Notes: generated by a model from the letters alone, not told the origin. DNA of 64,000 nt from Polynucleobacter sp. MWH-Braz-FAM2G (GCF_018687635.1 NZ_CP061300.1:1385424-1449423), one strand, 5' to 3'. Counted from the first letter of the stretch, positions 1 to 9,112 are shown. Program-made: numbers and translations.

Positions 1-849
1 ACAGATTCAGTAGCTCGACTCATTGCAGTTCCAATGGGTCAATATCTTGGTCAAACCGTTGTTGTCGAAAACGTGAATGGCGCTGGCGGCACTATTGCCA
101 GCACTAAAGTTGCCCGTGCCGCTCCAGATGGCTACACAATCTATTTGCATCACATGGGCATGGCCACAGCCAATGCTCTATATGACAAGCTCCCATATGA
201 TCCTTTGACTAACTTTGATTACATAGGTCAAGTTGCCGACGTACCGATGGTGCTTTTGGGTAAAAAGGATTTACCTGCCAATAACTTTAAGGAGCTAGAA
301 GCCTATATCAAGGCCAATGGCTCAAAAGTAACGATGGCGAATGCTGGTCCTGGAGCAGTCTCACAATTATGTGGACTGTTATTTCAGAGTCGAATGGGCG
401 TAAAGCTAACTAATATCCCTTATAAAGGCACAGGCCCTGCGCTTACCGATCTGTTAGGCGGTCAAGTGGACCTCCTTTGTGATCAAACCACACAAACCAT
501 TCCTTATATTAAAGATGGGCGTGTGAAAGCTTTTGGCACAACTACTTTAAAACGATTGCCTGCGATTCCAAATATTCCAACCCTTGATGAGCAAGGCTTA
601 AAAGGGTTTGAAGTCAAAGTTTGGCATGGTATGTACACACCAAAAGGCGTTCCAAAACCTATCTTGGACAAATTAAATGCAGCATTAAAAACTGCACTAA
701 ACACCCCTGATGTTAAAAAACGTCTAGAGGATGCCAATATCGATATTGTCACCCCAGATAAGATGACACCTAGTGGCTTGAAGTCACATCTCGAAACTGA
801 AATCAACAAATGGGGGCCGATTATTCGAAAGTCTAATATTCCAGATTAA
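1..849 (+). CDS. Bug/TctC-family periplasmic binding protein (5' partial)
   Basis: This is a tripartite tricarboxylate transporter substrate-binding receptor of the Bug family, which captures small carboxylates or related solutes in the periplasm. The reading frame is open from base 1 (TDSVARLIA...), so the ATG at 34 is internal; the signal peptide and first strand lie outside the window. Visible family hallmarks are VVVENVNGAGGTIA, the ARAAPDGYT loop, YDKLPYDP and IPYKGTGPALTDLLGGQVD. The C-terminus is complete and is followed by a strong hairpin terminator. No TctA or TctB gene is next to it on the visible side, so it is probably an orphan receptor. The ligand cannot be told from sequence. 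Confidence 0.93.
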   Translation, partial: TDSVARLIAVPMGQYLGQTVVVENVNGAGGTIASTKVARAAPDGYTIYLHHMGMATANALYDKLPYDPLTNFDYIGQVADVPMVLLGKKDLPANNFKELEAYIKANGSKVTMANAGPGAVSQLCGLLFQSRMGVKLTNIPYKGTGPALTDLLGGQVDLLCDQTTQTIPYIKDGRVKAFGTTTLKRLPAIPNIPTLDEQGLKGFEVKVWHGMYTPKGVPKPILDKLNAALKTALNTPDVKKRLEDANIDIVTPDKMTPSGLKSHLETEINKWGPIIRKSNIPD

Positions 850-869
850 GAATGAATTTCTAACAAACA

Positions 870-896
870 AAAGCCAGCATATTGCTGGCTTTTTGC
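870..896. terminator. Bidirectional rho-independent terminator
   Basis: A 9-bp stem AAGCCAGCA/TGCTGGCTT (871-891) with a 3-nt loop is followed by TTTT on the plus strand and by TTTTG on the minus strand. It lies between the stop of the Bug gene and the convergent membrane-protein gene ending at 922, so it can serve both. Confidence 0.8.
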
Positions 897-921
897 TTCT
901 GCTCCACCATTCTGGAGTTAT

Positions 922-1536
922 TTATCCCGGTCTAAACAAATATCCAGAATGAGCTTTATTTTTACGTCTGCTAAAGAACATACCAATCAGGTCAAAGAAG
1001 ATCCAAACAACCAAAAGAGGGTCCAATAAATAATCCCAAAGATTAGTCGATTCATGCCAATGGCCCGACCAAGCAATGATGGCAATGGCAATAATCCAAA
1101 CACCCTTAGCCCAATTAGCCAGAGCACAGATCAAAGCAAAGGCAATAACAGATGCAAGGAAAATAATGGAACCATAGCCCCAGGCATACGGATCAATCAT
1201 TCCCACCCCCAGAGCAAATGGATAAAACCCAAGAGCAATAGTCACAATAGTCAACTTACAAACGATTGGAAGTGGCTTATCAACTGGTAATAAAGAGCTC
1301 CAGAGCAATAAAGTCAACACAATGCTTAAATCTCCAGTAACCCCACGAATATAAGCAACTAAAGGCAACTCCAAACCTAAAGGCCAAAACAATAGATTGC
1401 CAAGCAAGAGCACTAAAAATATTTTCAAAGGCGCTGGAAAAGTTTTTGGCGAAAACTTTTGCATGATCCAGACACTAACAATGGCGGAGGTAATCGATAA
1501 CTCAATCAAGGGAAAAGTTTGCATTAAATGATTCAT
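922..1536 (-). CDS. Polytopic membrane protein of unknown function
   Basis: A 204-aa, very hydrophobic protein with about five or six predicted membrane segments and a basic C-terminal end (SRRKNKAH). I do not recognise a family. Its ATG overlaps the stop of the upstream Asp-box propeller gene in an ATGA (1533-1536), and that gene overlaps a GT39 glycosyltransferase in the same way, so all three are almost certainly translated from one message. The context suggests a role in an envelope-glycan or lipid-linked sugar step, for example as a membrane partner of the propeller protein. That is inference from position only. Confidence 0.75.
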   Translation of the reverse strand: MNHLMQTFPLIELSITSAIVSVWIMQKFSPKTFPAPLKIFLVLLLGNLLFWPLGLELPLVAYIRGVTGDLSIVLTLLLWSSLLPVDKPLPIVCKLTIVTIALGFYPFALGVGMIDPYAWGYGSIIFLASVIAFALICALANWAKGVWIIAIAIIAWSGHWHESTNLWDYLLDPLLVVWIFFDLIGMFFSRRKNKAHSGYLFRPG

Positions 1537-2771
1537 TGTGCAGACTCCTTATTGGATGCTTCTTCTTCAATCAAAAGCGCATGACTATAGGCTTGCTTTA
1601 GCCAAGCATCCGAGAAGTAACGATGACGAATCCTCTTGCGGTCCCAGGTATATACCAAATGCACTCCTCCATCAGCAGAGAGCAAATAAGGGTATGAGAA
1701 TTCTTTACGTTGCGTCTCAGGCACAGACTCATCATCTTCCAGCAATTCAATAGTGCGCCATTGCCCAGTCTTTCCATCACTCATCATCAACGCTAATCGA
1801 TAACGCCCAGCTTCAATATTATTTAGGACCAAGACGCGTACACCGGTATTTAGTACGAGACCAGCAACCGCAGAGTTGGGATTAGCGATGGGTAAATCTG
1901 GTGCCTGCAGCCATGTTTGACCTGCATTTTGCGTAAGGCTGACAGGAATTTGTTTAGGCAATCGGGCACTACGTGTTTGCCGAAAATATGCAATCGCATC
2001 CTGTGCATCATTAACAAAAACCAAAGGCTGTATTGCACTGCGGCCAGAGCTCATGCGACGTTTATCGATAACTTGCCCAGCATCAACTCTTAAGAATTCT
2101 CCAAAGCGCCCTATCCACTCATGATAGGCAGGTATCCCCAATGTCCCATCATTAAATTTAATTACAGGAGATTTCACTAGCGTGCTCAAATTCAATAGCG
2201 GTGAACTAATTAATCGTTGGGGGTTACTCCATGTCAAACCTTCATCATCGGATGTCACGGCAGAAATTGAGCTACCAGCCCACCCTCCAATCGAAACCGT
2301 CACAAAGAATAATTGCAACCTTCCATCTGCCAATCGACTAGGAACAGGATTCCCCAATTTAGCGATATAGCGAGAAAGACCCTTTTCTGCGGTAAGGCGA
2401 TCCATTACAACTGTTGGAGAACTCCAATTGCCAGACTTTAGATCATATACAGAGCTATAGATCGCCACATCAGCCGCACCTTCACGGCTTCCTGCAAACC
2501 AAAATGCCCTTACAGCACCATCTTTTAATGCGATCAATGATGCTGCATGAACAGACGGAGCGCCTGTATCTGGCAACCAATTTGTTTGCGGTGAAAAAAT
2601 CCCTGCCTTTACTGATCCTCTAGACTTTGATGCAACATCATCATTTACCACTTCATCAGCTTGTTCTGTTGGAGCTATAGCAAATGACTCCCAAGCCGGA
2701 CGACTATCGATGTGCAAAAAGCCGATCACTGCAGCAAGCAACAAAAAACAAATGGCAATGACACGGCTCAT
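1533..2771 (-). CDS. Asp-box (BNR) propeller protein, sialidase-like
   Basis: A 412-aa protein with an N-terminal hydrophobic segment (about residues 4-20) that could be a signal anchor, then a beta-propeller fold with BNR/Asp-box repeats; SDDEGLTW matches SxDxGxTW exactly and TQNAGQTW is a weaker copy. It belongs to the exo-alpha-sialidase-like superfamily, but true sialidase activity is not established; many bacterial members with this architecture have unknown substrates. It sits in the middle of a translationally coupled operon (ATGA overlaps on both sides) between a GT39 glycosyltransferase and a membrane protein. An extracytoplasmic glycan-binding or hydrolytic role is plausible. Confidence 0.8.
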   Translation of the reverse strand: MSRVIAICFLLLAAVIGFLHIDSRPAWESFAIAPTEQADEVVNDDVASKSRGSVKAGIFSPQTNWLPDTGAPSVHAASLIALKDGAVRAFWFAGSREGAADVAIYSSVYDLKSGNWSSPTVVMDRLTAEKGLSRYIAKLGNPVPSRLADGRLQLFFVTVSIGGWAGSSISAVTSDDEGLTWSNPQRLISSPLLNLSTLVKSPVIKFNDGTLGIPAYHEWIGRFGEFLRVDAGQVIDKRRMSSGRSAIQPLVFVNDAQDAIAYFRQTRSARLPKQIPVSLTQNAGQTWLQAPDLPIANPNSAVAGLVLNTGVRVLVLNNIEAGRYRLALMMSDGKTGQWRTIELLEDDESVPETQRKEFSYPYLLSADGGVHLVYTWDRKRIRHRYFSDAWLKQAYSHALLIEEEASNKESAQ

Positions 2772-4489
2772 CTACATACATCCTTAGCATTTAACATCTC
2801 TGGTTTGGCAACAGGGGTTGAAATCAAATATTCATTTACGAAAAGATGCTTACCGATTTGCCCTAATAACATCTCTTGGATTTCCTCATTGGAGTGTCGC
2901 GCCCTCATCTCCATTCTTTTGCCAACAACTGTGCATGATTCGCAAAGTGTAGGCTGAATTCCTAATGGAACATGCACCGCCACAAGAGGATAGGTAGAAG
3001 TTAGGCGATTAATATTGCTTGCATCTTTTGCAAAGTAACCGTGAAGGTTGGCACCTGGTAATAGCAAACGATATTCTTCATCTTTGGCTCGATAGTCGCA
3101 AGGTATCCAAACGTCCTTATTTTGCAACTGAACAATTGTGTCTGAAGAATAACGCCCTAATTTCCCCTCGAGGGGAGCTAGGCTACTATTTAAAACTCCA
3201 TAGACCAAGAAACAAGCACCTAAAGCAATCATCTTAGTGAGGTCACGTCTGAATAGCCCAAACAATACAAGTGACAAACTGATTGCCACAAGAATCCAAT
3301 GGTAATAGGAATAAGTCCATAGCCCGTCGTCACCGATAAACTGGGACCGTTGAAGATTGGCTCCAACCCACATAAGCAGTGAAAGCACTGTCAACTGTAA
3401 AAGCAAGGCAATTCGAAAGCCCCACAACGGAAGTCTTTCCCAGTAAATCGCAATGAGCGCTGCAAATGCTGGCATTACCGGTAGAAGATAGCGACCCGAA
3501 CGTTGACTTGGCAAACTAAACACGAGCAAAAATGCAAGGATCCAAAGCAACAAAAGGGTTTCTTCTAAGGTAAAAAAGTGGCGTGCTCGCCAACACAGAA
3601 TTAAGCATGAGATGAGAACAAAACTAAATAAACCTGCATTGGCAATCGTTGTTAGTAGCAGCAGCCAAATACTATCTCCACCACGCACCAAATCCATTAA
3701 ATAGCTAGATTGTCTTGCAGCAAACTTACCCGCATTCTCGCCAAGCACAAACTCCTTCCAAATTGCCTCAGGGTTAGGGTCCAAGGCAAACCACAAGGAA
3801 AAAATACCTAAAGCAAGCGCAACTATTACAAGTAATTTATAGAGATCTCGTAGAGCGACTTGCGCAAAACTCCAATTACGCCAACGCCAGAAATAAAGAC
3901 TCAAAGCAAAAGCAGCAGGAACAATATAGGCAAACGATTTTGCAAATAATGCGAAGCCAAAACAAATGCCTGCCAGCAAAGGGAAAAAGAATTTGGATTC
4001 AAAAGCCGCCTTACCCCAATAGAGCAATGCCAAGAAAGGGAGAGATACCCAAAACACTTCCGGAGGATCTGCCAAAAATGGTCGCCCATAACGGTAAGTA
4101 GAAAAGAAGGAAAGCCAGACCAATGCAGCCAACATTCCAATTTTCCGATTTCCATTAAATCGACTCACTGCTAAGAATAAGAAAAATGCTGTTAAGGCGG
4201 TATATAAAAGACTGGGCCAGCGCAAATTTTCCAAAGTCCAATCGGTAGCCCAACTGGTGCTAGCAATACCCTGCCAAAAAATTAGCGGTGGCTTAGTATT
4301 TTTAATGCCATCCATTTCAGATTGAAGTGGAAGCCAATGACCCGAATCGGCCGTCATACGCACAATGTGCATATAAGGGTATTCATCCCCATTTTTAGGC
4401 GCAAATCGACTATCTAAGCCGTACAGATAGGCAAATACACCCAAAAGTAGCACTAAGAAGACTGATCGGTAAGAAAATGAGGCTCGCAT
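2768..4489 (-). CDS. GT39/ArnT-like phospholipid-linked glycosyltransferase
   Basis: A 573-aa integral membrane glycosyltransferase of the PMT/ArnT type, which moves a sugar from a polyprenyl-phosphate donor to an acceptor on the periplasmic face. The N-terminal membrane helix is followed by an acidic loop (PKNGDEYPY, around residue 34) where family members carry the catalytic Asp/Glu. About ten further hydrophobic helices follow, then a soluble C-terminal domain with several Cys residues. The start at 4489 is an ATG next to a small inverted repeat. It is the first gene of an operon with the Asp-box protein and a membrane protein. The sugar and the acceptor (lipid A, glycan or protein) are unknown. 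Confidence 0.88.
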   Translation of the reverse strand: MRASFSYRSVFLVLLLGVFAYLYGLDSRFAPKNGDEYPYMHIVRMTADSGHWLPLQSEMDGIKNTKPPLIFWQGIASTSWATDWTLENLRWPSLLYTALTAFFLFLAVSRFNGNRKIGMLAALVWLSFFSTYRYGRPFLADPPEVFWVSLPFLALLYWGKAAFESKFFFPLLAGICFGFALFAKSFAYIVPAAFALSLYFWRWRNWSFAQVALRDLYKLLVIVALALGIFSLWFALDPNPEAIWKEFVLGENAGKFAARQSSYLMDLVRGGDSIWLLLLTTIANAGLFSFVLISCLILCWRARHFFTLEETLLLLWILAFLLVFSLPSQRSGRYLLPVMPAFAALIAIYWERLPLWGFRIALLLQLTVLSLLMWVGANLQRSQFIGDDGLWTYSYYHWILVAISLSLVLFGLFRRDLTKMIALGACFLVYGVLNSSLAPLEGKLGRYSSDTIVQLQNKDVWIPCDYRAKDEEYRLLLPGANLHGYFAKDASNINRLTSTYPLVAVHVPLGIQPTLCESCTVVGKRMEMRARHSNEEIQEMLLGQIGKHLFVNEYLISTPVAKPEMLNAKDVCR

Positions 4490-4490
4490 G

Positions 4491-4505
4491 CCTATAGTTT
4501 ATAGG
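4491..4505. repeat. Short inverted repeat at the GT39 start codon
   Basis: CCTATA-GTT-TATAGG, perfect 6-bp arms with a 3-nt spacer, lies directly upstream of the minus-strand ATG at 4489. In the mRNA it would include the region where the ribosome binds, so it could be a small translational hairpin or an operator. No function is known. Confidence 0.4.
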
Positions 4506-4669
4506 GCTTACAGGATGTTCCGCGAAATCCGACCTTACCCATATTTTCGAATGAACTTATGAAAATAAATATGAAATGAAATGCGCCCTTCAGAGACTTC
4601 TTGTTTAAGATACTCAGTAGTTAACCAAAAGCCAATTACCCAGAGTTATTTTGATTGGAGAAAGAATTT

Positions 4670-5005
4670 ATGCGAGCAAGCTATTTAAAACCTGCGATCT
4701 TATTATCCACTTATCTAAGCCTTAGTCATTTAAGTAGTATGGCATTTGCGCAAAATAACGACGCAAGCAATTTATATAAACGCGGTCTTGCTGCCACCTG
4801 CGCCAACTGCCATGGCACCAACGGCAAAGGTGTAGTAGACGGCGGGATGCCCTTAATTAACAACCTGACTAGCGAACAAATTCTGAGTCAGTTGAAAGCA
4901 TTTAAATCGGGTGCACGTGAAGGCACTATCATGCCTCAGCTTGCCAAAGGTTACTCAGATGAGCAGCTTGAAACTATCGCCAATCAACTTGGCAAAAAAC
5001 AATAA
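4670..5005 (+). CDS. fccA: Cytochrome c subunit of sulfide dehydrogenase (FccA-type)
   Basis: A 111-aa secreted class I c-type cytochrome. Signal peptide residues 1-27 end in AFA; the haem motif is C44-A-N-C47-H48 and the likely axial methionine is M88 in GTIMPQ. It passes electrons from the FccB flavoprotein to downstream carriers. I chose ATG 4670 over the in-frame TTG at 4655 because a GGAG Shine-Dalgarno lies at 4657-4660. The fccB gene starts 8 bp after its stop. Monohaem size matches the short FccA form; diheme FccA of phototrophs is about twice as long. A general cytochrome c553 role is the alternative, but the fccB partner argues against it. Confidence 0.88.
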   Translation: MRASYLKPAILLSTYLSLSHLSSMAFAQNNDASNLYKRGLAATCANCHGTNGKGVVDGGMPLINNLTSEQILSQLKAFKSGAREGTIMPQLAKGYSDEQLETIANQLGKKQ

Positions 5006-5013
5006 GGGAGCAC

Positions 5014-6291
5014 ATGATGGATCGTCGACACTTCATTGGAAATAGCGCTGCTGCTCTTGGATTGTTAGCTGGCTTTTCAGGTCAAGCGCGCGCAAATTTA
5101 CAGAAAGCAGAAATCCTGGTTATAGGCGGCGGATACGGTGGCGCTACTGCTGCTAAATATTTGCGACTATTTTCAAACAATACCGCCAAAGTCACGCTGA
5201 TTGAACCTAATCCTACTTTTATTTCATGCCCCCTCTCAAACTTAGTCGTGGGAGGCTCACGCACACTATCCGAACTAACCAGCTCCTATGACAACCTGAG
5301 CAAACGTCATGGCATCAAGATCATTCAAGATAGCGTGACCAGCATGGATCCAGACAAAAAGACAGTGAAACTTGCTTCTGGGAAAACCTTACGCTATGAC
5401 AAAGCAATTGTTTCACCTGGCGTCACCTTAATGATGAACAGCATTGAAGGGTTGGCGCAAGCAAATCAAGCAGGTGTTACTTTGCAGGCGTGGAAATCTG
5501 GTCCAGAAACAACCGCCCTTCACAAGCAATTGGCAGCTATGAGGGATGGCGGCACTTTTGCCATTAGCATTCCCGAGGCTCCCTATCGCTGCCCTCCTGG
5601 ACCATACGAACGCGCCTGCCAAGTCGCAAACTATCTCAAACAAAATAAGCCAAAGTCCAAAGTATTGATATTGGATGCCAATCAAGATGTAACTTCAAAA
5701 GGCGCACTCTTTAAGAAGGTATGGGCAGAACAATATCCAGGAATGATTGAATATCTTCCAAAATACAATGTGACTGCGGTAGACGCAAAAACAAAAACTA
5801 TTAAGTTTGAAGTGCAAGATGACATTAAGGCGGATGTTTTAAATCTTTTGCCTGCAATGAGTGCAGGTGAAATTGCCGTCAAAACTGGGCTCGCAAATTC
5901 AAATGGTCGCTGGGTCAACGTGAATTACATTAACTTTGAGTCAACCGCCCAAAAAGATATTCATGTCTTAGGCGACTCCATTCAAGTTGCACCTGCTATG
6001 CCGAAATCAGGGCACATGGCAAATCAGCATGCAAAAGTTGCAGCAGCGGCGATCGTGGCAGAGCTGAGTGGCTGGGAGGTTAACCCTGCTCCAGTGCTTA
6101 CCAATACCTGCTATAGCTTTGTCAACGACAAGGAAGTTATCCATGTTGCAAGCGTTCATCAGTACAACGCTGCAGAAAAGACTTTCAAGCCTGTACCGGG
6201 CTCAGGAGGGCTTTCGCCAGCGCCATCCACTCTTGAAGGCGTATATGCTTGGGGGTGGGCTCACAATATTTGGGCGGATAGTTTGGGTTGA
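5014..6291 (+). CDS. fccB: Flavocytochrome c sulfide dehydrogenase, flavin subunit
   Basis: A 425-aa FAD enzyme that oxidises sulfide to sulfur or polysulfide in the periplasm and hands electrons to the adjacent cytochrome. A twin-arginine-like leader (DRRHFIGN) ends near ARA (residue 27). The FAD-binding GGGYGG motif is at 38-43. C72 in CPLSN corresponds to the cysteine that carries covalent FAD in the family, and C193 and C366 fit the redox-active disulfide pair. The C-terminal third matches the family's flavin-binding domain. Two ATGs (5014, 5017) lie behind AAGGGAG; the second has the better spacing. A strong terminator follows, so fccAB is a two-gene unit; no sox genes are in the window. 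Confidence 0.92.
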   Translation: MMDRRHFIGNSAAALGLLAGFSGQARANLQKAEILVIGGGYGGATAAKYLRLFSNNTAKVTLIEPNPTFISCPLSNLVVGGSRTLSELTSSYDNLSKRHGIKIIQDSVTSMDPDKKTVKLASGKTLRYDKAIVSPGVTLMMNSIEGLAQANQAGVTLQAWKSGPETTALHKQLAAMRDGGTFAISIPEAPYRCPPGPYERACQVANYLKQNKPKSKVLILDANQDVTSKGALFKKVWAEQYPGMIEYLPKYNVTAVDAKTKTIKFEVQDDIKADVLNLLPAMSAGEIAVKTGLANSNGRWVNVNYINFESTAQKDIHVLGDSIQVAPAMPKSGHMANQHAKVAAAAIVAELSGWEVNPAPVLTNTCYSFVNDKEVIHVASVHQYNAAEKTFKPVPGSGGLSPAPSTLEGVYAWGWAHNIWADSLG

Positions 6292-6310
6292 CCTAAGTCA
6301 ATACTTATAA

Positions 6311-6339
6311 AAAAAGAGGCTTAATCGCCTCTTTTTTTG
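6311..6339 (+). terminator. Terminator of fccAB
   Basis: The stem AAAGAGGC/GCCTCTTT with a 6-nt loop (TTAATC) runs straight into a run of seven T, about 20 bp after the fccB stop. Confidence 0.88.
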
Positions 6340-6397
6340 TTTACAGCGCTAGATAGATACATATACTGAGCTCTATATATTCGGAGGCACAATTAAC

Positions 6398-6850
6398 ATG
6401 ACCCCTACTTCACCCAAAGACGCATCCAAGATAGAAGATGCAATTGAGAGATGGACTGTTCCGATCGGAAATTTATTTGTCTCTTTGTTTCATCGGATTG
6501 CTCTCTTTGGAATAGGTGCCGCAACTGTTTGGTCAGCTGTCGTTGCTTTTTTAGGAATGGTGAGCAAGGGCTCTGCTTCAATTGAAGATCTGCTACTACT
6601 CTTTATATATTTAGAAATTGGCGCAATGGTAGGTATTTATTTCAAGACTAACCATATGCCTGTTCGCTTTTTGATTTATGTTGCGATCACTGCGGTTACT
6701 CGCCTCATCATTGACTTAGTAAATACTAAACATGAAGCAGATATGGCCATCCTTTTGATGGGTCTGACTATCCTCATACTAGCACTCGCTAATGCAGTAG
6801 TCCGTTACGCCTCATTCAAGTTTCCAAGCAAGAGCGGGGATAGCGATTAA
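6398..6850 (+). CDS. PsiE-family membrane protein
   Basis: A 150-aa inner-membrane protein with four hydrophobic helices and the PsiE-family pattern: the LLLLFIYLEIGAMVGIYF helix followed by a conserved NHMPVRFLIY loop and a TRLIIDL segment. In Escherichia coli the family is phosphate-starvation inducible, but its molecular role is unknown. GGAGG lies ten bases before the ATG. It is transcribed alone between the fccAB terminator and a convergent TAXI gene. No Pho box is obvious upstream, so phosphate control here is not shown. Confidence 0.85.
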   Translation: MTPTSPKDASKIEDAIERWTVPIGNLFVSLFHRIALFGIGAATVWSAVVAFLGMVSKGSASIEDLLLLFIYLEIGAMVGIYFKTNHMPVRFLIYVAITAVTRLIIDLVNTKHEADMAILLMGLTILILALANAVVRYASFKFPSKSGDSD

Positions 6851-6866
6851 AGCTTGGCTCTTCTGA

Positions 6867-8264
6867 TTAGACTTCCTGGTTTTCTGTATAGGGATATACA
6901 CCCCTATTCAAGCAATTACGCACATAGTCAATGCTTGTGCGCAAAGAATAGTACTCACCTGAAAGGTTTTTTGAAACATTGATTTTCAGGGCTTGATATT
7001 CCAGCATATCCAGTCTTTTAAGATACTCATCGCGCTTTTGAGCATCGTAACCATCAAGAAGCTCTAATTCAAACGCCTTCAATGCGCCATACAAACGATG
7101 AATCTTATTATGCATGCGCTTTGCTCTATAACCCGGCAAAACTTGCAATAAAGGATAAGCCAATGCCAAGAAAGGCAGCAAAATAAAAAAGAGGCGATTA
7201 ATCAACTCCGCCAACCAAAAAGGCGCATATGCCGATATCAGAGGATAGCGATTGTGTTCATAATGAACCGCTATCGGACTATCTGGCAAGATAGAATCCT
7301 TAAAAGATGGAAACTCGCCACGGTCAGCAAAAAAAGAACCTCGACCATTGATCTCACGCGCAGCTTCTAGAAATAAGAATTGAAGCGCAGGATGCATACG
7401 ATCATCTACCAATAAATTAGTTGTCGTCGCAAGCAATTGAAGATCTTCTGCTGGAAAATTTCGCTCGAGATTAAGTGAACCTTGGGGCACTTCAAGAATA
7501 TGTAAATATGGAATTAATTTAACGTAGGCCTTTCCACGCTTAAAGGTAACAAGGTGAAGTCCTGGATCACTTAATAAAGCTTGGACATTGGGTGCATCGT
7601 ATGCATCAACGATAAAGGCGCCATCAATCTTTCCTTCTTTTAAGGCCTTGACTGCTTCGGCGCCCTGCATATATACGAGATGAGGCGTATCTTCATATCC
7701 GGATAGTTTTAAAATTCTTGTAGCTTGAGCGTAAGTACCACTTCCTTGAACACCCATCGAGATCGTCTTAGAACTAAAGTTCTTAAATTGTCCACGGCGT
7801 TGCTCAAAATCAATATTATTAACCTCTGGACCACGGTAAAAAAACCAAATAGGATCGTAGCTAATAGCGCCCAAAGATTGAATTCCCTTCAAATCTTTTG
7901 CATGTGCGACGCCAGCCTGAACAAAAGCCGCTTGCACAGGATCATTTCGGTCAGCCAGACGATCTAGATTTTCTTGGGCACCCTTAGTAGGCACCAACTC
8001 TAAGGTCACCCCTTTTTTAGCAAAGTAATCAGCGTACTTTTTTCCAAGGAGTTCGTAGGAGCCGCCAGTAGATCCAGTGGCTAATTGAACGTGCCTCGGT
8101 GGTGGTGGATCTGCATACCACCAAATACCCATCAAGACGCAGAGCAAGAACATGAGGATAGGCCAGGTCTCCTGCAAAAACTGAATAAAGTTAGACCAGC
8201 TCTCCTGCAGGCTTTCAGAAAGCCCTAAAAATGTCTCTTTTACGTCTTGTTTAAAACTTCCCAT
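6867..8264 (-). CDS. Membrane-anchored TAXI-family solute-binding protein
   Basis: A 465-aa protein with the TAXI family solute-binding fold of TRAP transporters (TGSTGGSYELLGKKYADYF at about 63-80, FVQAGVAHA, SMGVQGSGTY). It is not a normal secreted receptor: a transmembrane helix at about 34-50 precedes the domain, a second hydrophobic segment lies at about 350-376, and an 82-residue charged helical tail follows. The binding domain would therefore be tethered in the periplasm with both ends in the cytoplasm. No DctQ/DctM permease genes are next to it. It may act as a sensor or as a receptor for a remote permease. It diverges from the pirin gene. Confidence 0.87.
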   Translation of the reverse strand: MGSFKQDVKETFLGLSESLQESWSNFIQFLQETWPILMFLLCVLMGIWWYADPPPPRHVQLATGSTGGSYELLGKKYADYFAKKGVTLELVPTKGAQENLDRLADRNDPVQAAFVQAGVAHAKDLKGIQSLGAISYDPIWFFYRGPEVNNIDFEQRRGQFKNFSSKTISMGVQGSGTYAQATRILKLSGYEDTPHLVYMQGAEAVKALKEGKIDGAFIVDAYDAPNVQALLSDPGLHLVTFKRGKAYVKLIPYLHILEVPQGSLNLERNFPAEDLQLLATTTNLLVDDRMHPALQFLFLEAAREINGRGSFFADRGEFPSFKDSILPDSPIAVHYEHNRYPLISAYAPFWLAELINRLFFILLPFLALAYPLLQVLPGYRAKRMHNKIHRLYGALKAFELELLDGYDAQKRDEYLKRLDMLEYQALKINVSKNLSGEYYSLRTSIDYVRNCLNRGVYPYTENQEV

Positions 8265-8348
8265 GCGTTACCGTTCAGCAAATTTATTCAAAGCTAATGA
8301 TAATGTGCTTATTTTGATTCCTTCAACTAATCTTTGCACCCCTAAAAC

Positions 8349-9050
8349 ATGATTATTCTCAGAAAATCCCAAGATAGAGGCTATGCAGACCATGGCTGGC
8401 TTAAAAGCTTCCACTCCTTCTCGTTTGCCAACTATCACGATCCCCGCTTTATGGGATGGGGAAATCTACGCGTTATCAATGAAGATCGTGTGGCAGCAGG
8501 AATGGGTTTTGGGAAGCATGGTCATCGCAATATGGAAATTATTAGCTATGTTCTGTCTGGAGAGTTGGCGCATGAAGACAGCATGGGTAACGTCAAGGGG
8601 ATTCCACCTGGCGATGTCCAACGCATGAGTGCTGGTAGTGGAGTGACTCATAGCGAATTTAATCATGCCAAAGACCAAACTACACATTTTCTCCAGATCT
8701 GGATTGAACCAAATGTCTTTGACATTGAACCAAGCTATGAACAACAAACAATTTCGGCCTCAGAGAAGGATGGTAAGTTACGCTTAATTGCTTCTTCAAA
8801 TGGTGGGGATGGAATAGTAAAAATTCATGCTGATGCCGAGGTATATGCTGGTACATTTAATGGCTCGCAATCCGCAAAAATAGATCTCGATCCAAATCGC
8901 AAAGCCTATGCCCACCTCATTCGCGGAACGTTAAGCATTAATGGTCAATCGATGGTTGGTGGTGATGCCCTGCTAATTGAAAATGAATCAAACTTAAACA
9001 TCAGCAATGGCACTAACGCTGAGGTTCTCATCTTTGATCTTAGTCATTAA
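8349..9050 (+). CDS. Pirin-family cupin protein (YhaK-like)
   Basis: A 233-aa bicupin of the pirin family. The N-terminal cupin has the metal-binding set H57, H59, H101 and E103 (KHGHRNMEI and GVTHSEFNH), and the GWLKSFHSFSFANY start is typical. Some members have quercetinase activity or sense redox state, so a metal-dependent oxidoreductase or regulatory role is possible. It is cytoplasmic with no signal peptide. The gene is monocistronic and divergent from the TAXI gene (84-bp gap). No strong Shine-Dalgarno is seen before this ATG, but the family N-terminus begins here. Confidence 0.9.
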   Translation: MIILRKSQDRGYADHGWLKSFHSFSFANYHDPRFMGWGNLRVINEDRVAAGMGFGKHGHRNMEIISYVLSGELAHEDSMGNVKGIPPGDVQRMSAGSGVTHSEFNHAKDQTTHFLQIWIEPNVFDIEPSYEQQTISASEKDGKLRLIASSNGGDGIVKIHADAEVYAGTFNGSQSAKIDLDPNRKAYAHLIRGTLSINGQSMVGGDALLIENESNLNISNGTNAEVLIFDLSH

Positions 9051-9112
9051 TCTTTACAGACCCCCTCATGGAGGTTTATAAATATTAAGAACCCGTAATA
9101 GTGAAAGAATTT

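Noticed and set aside
1533..2771. True sialidase
   Set aside because: Only the Asp-box fold is visible; the arginine triad of sialidases could not be placed, so I kept a neutral name.
9059..9075. CCTC-ATG-GAGG hairpin after the pirin gene as terminator
   Set aside because: Stem is only 4 bp and the T-run is broken.
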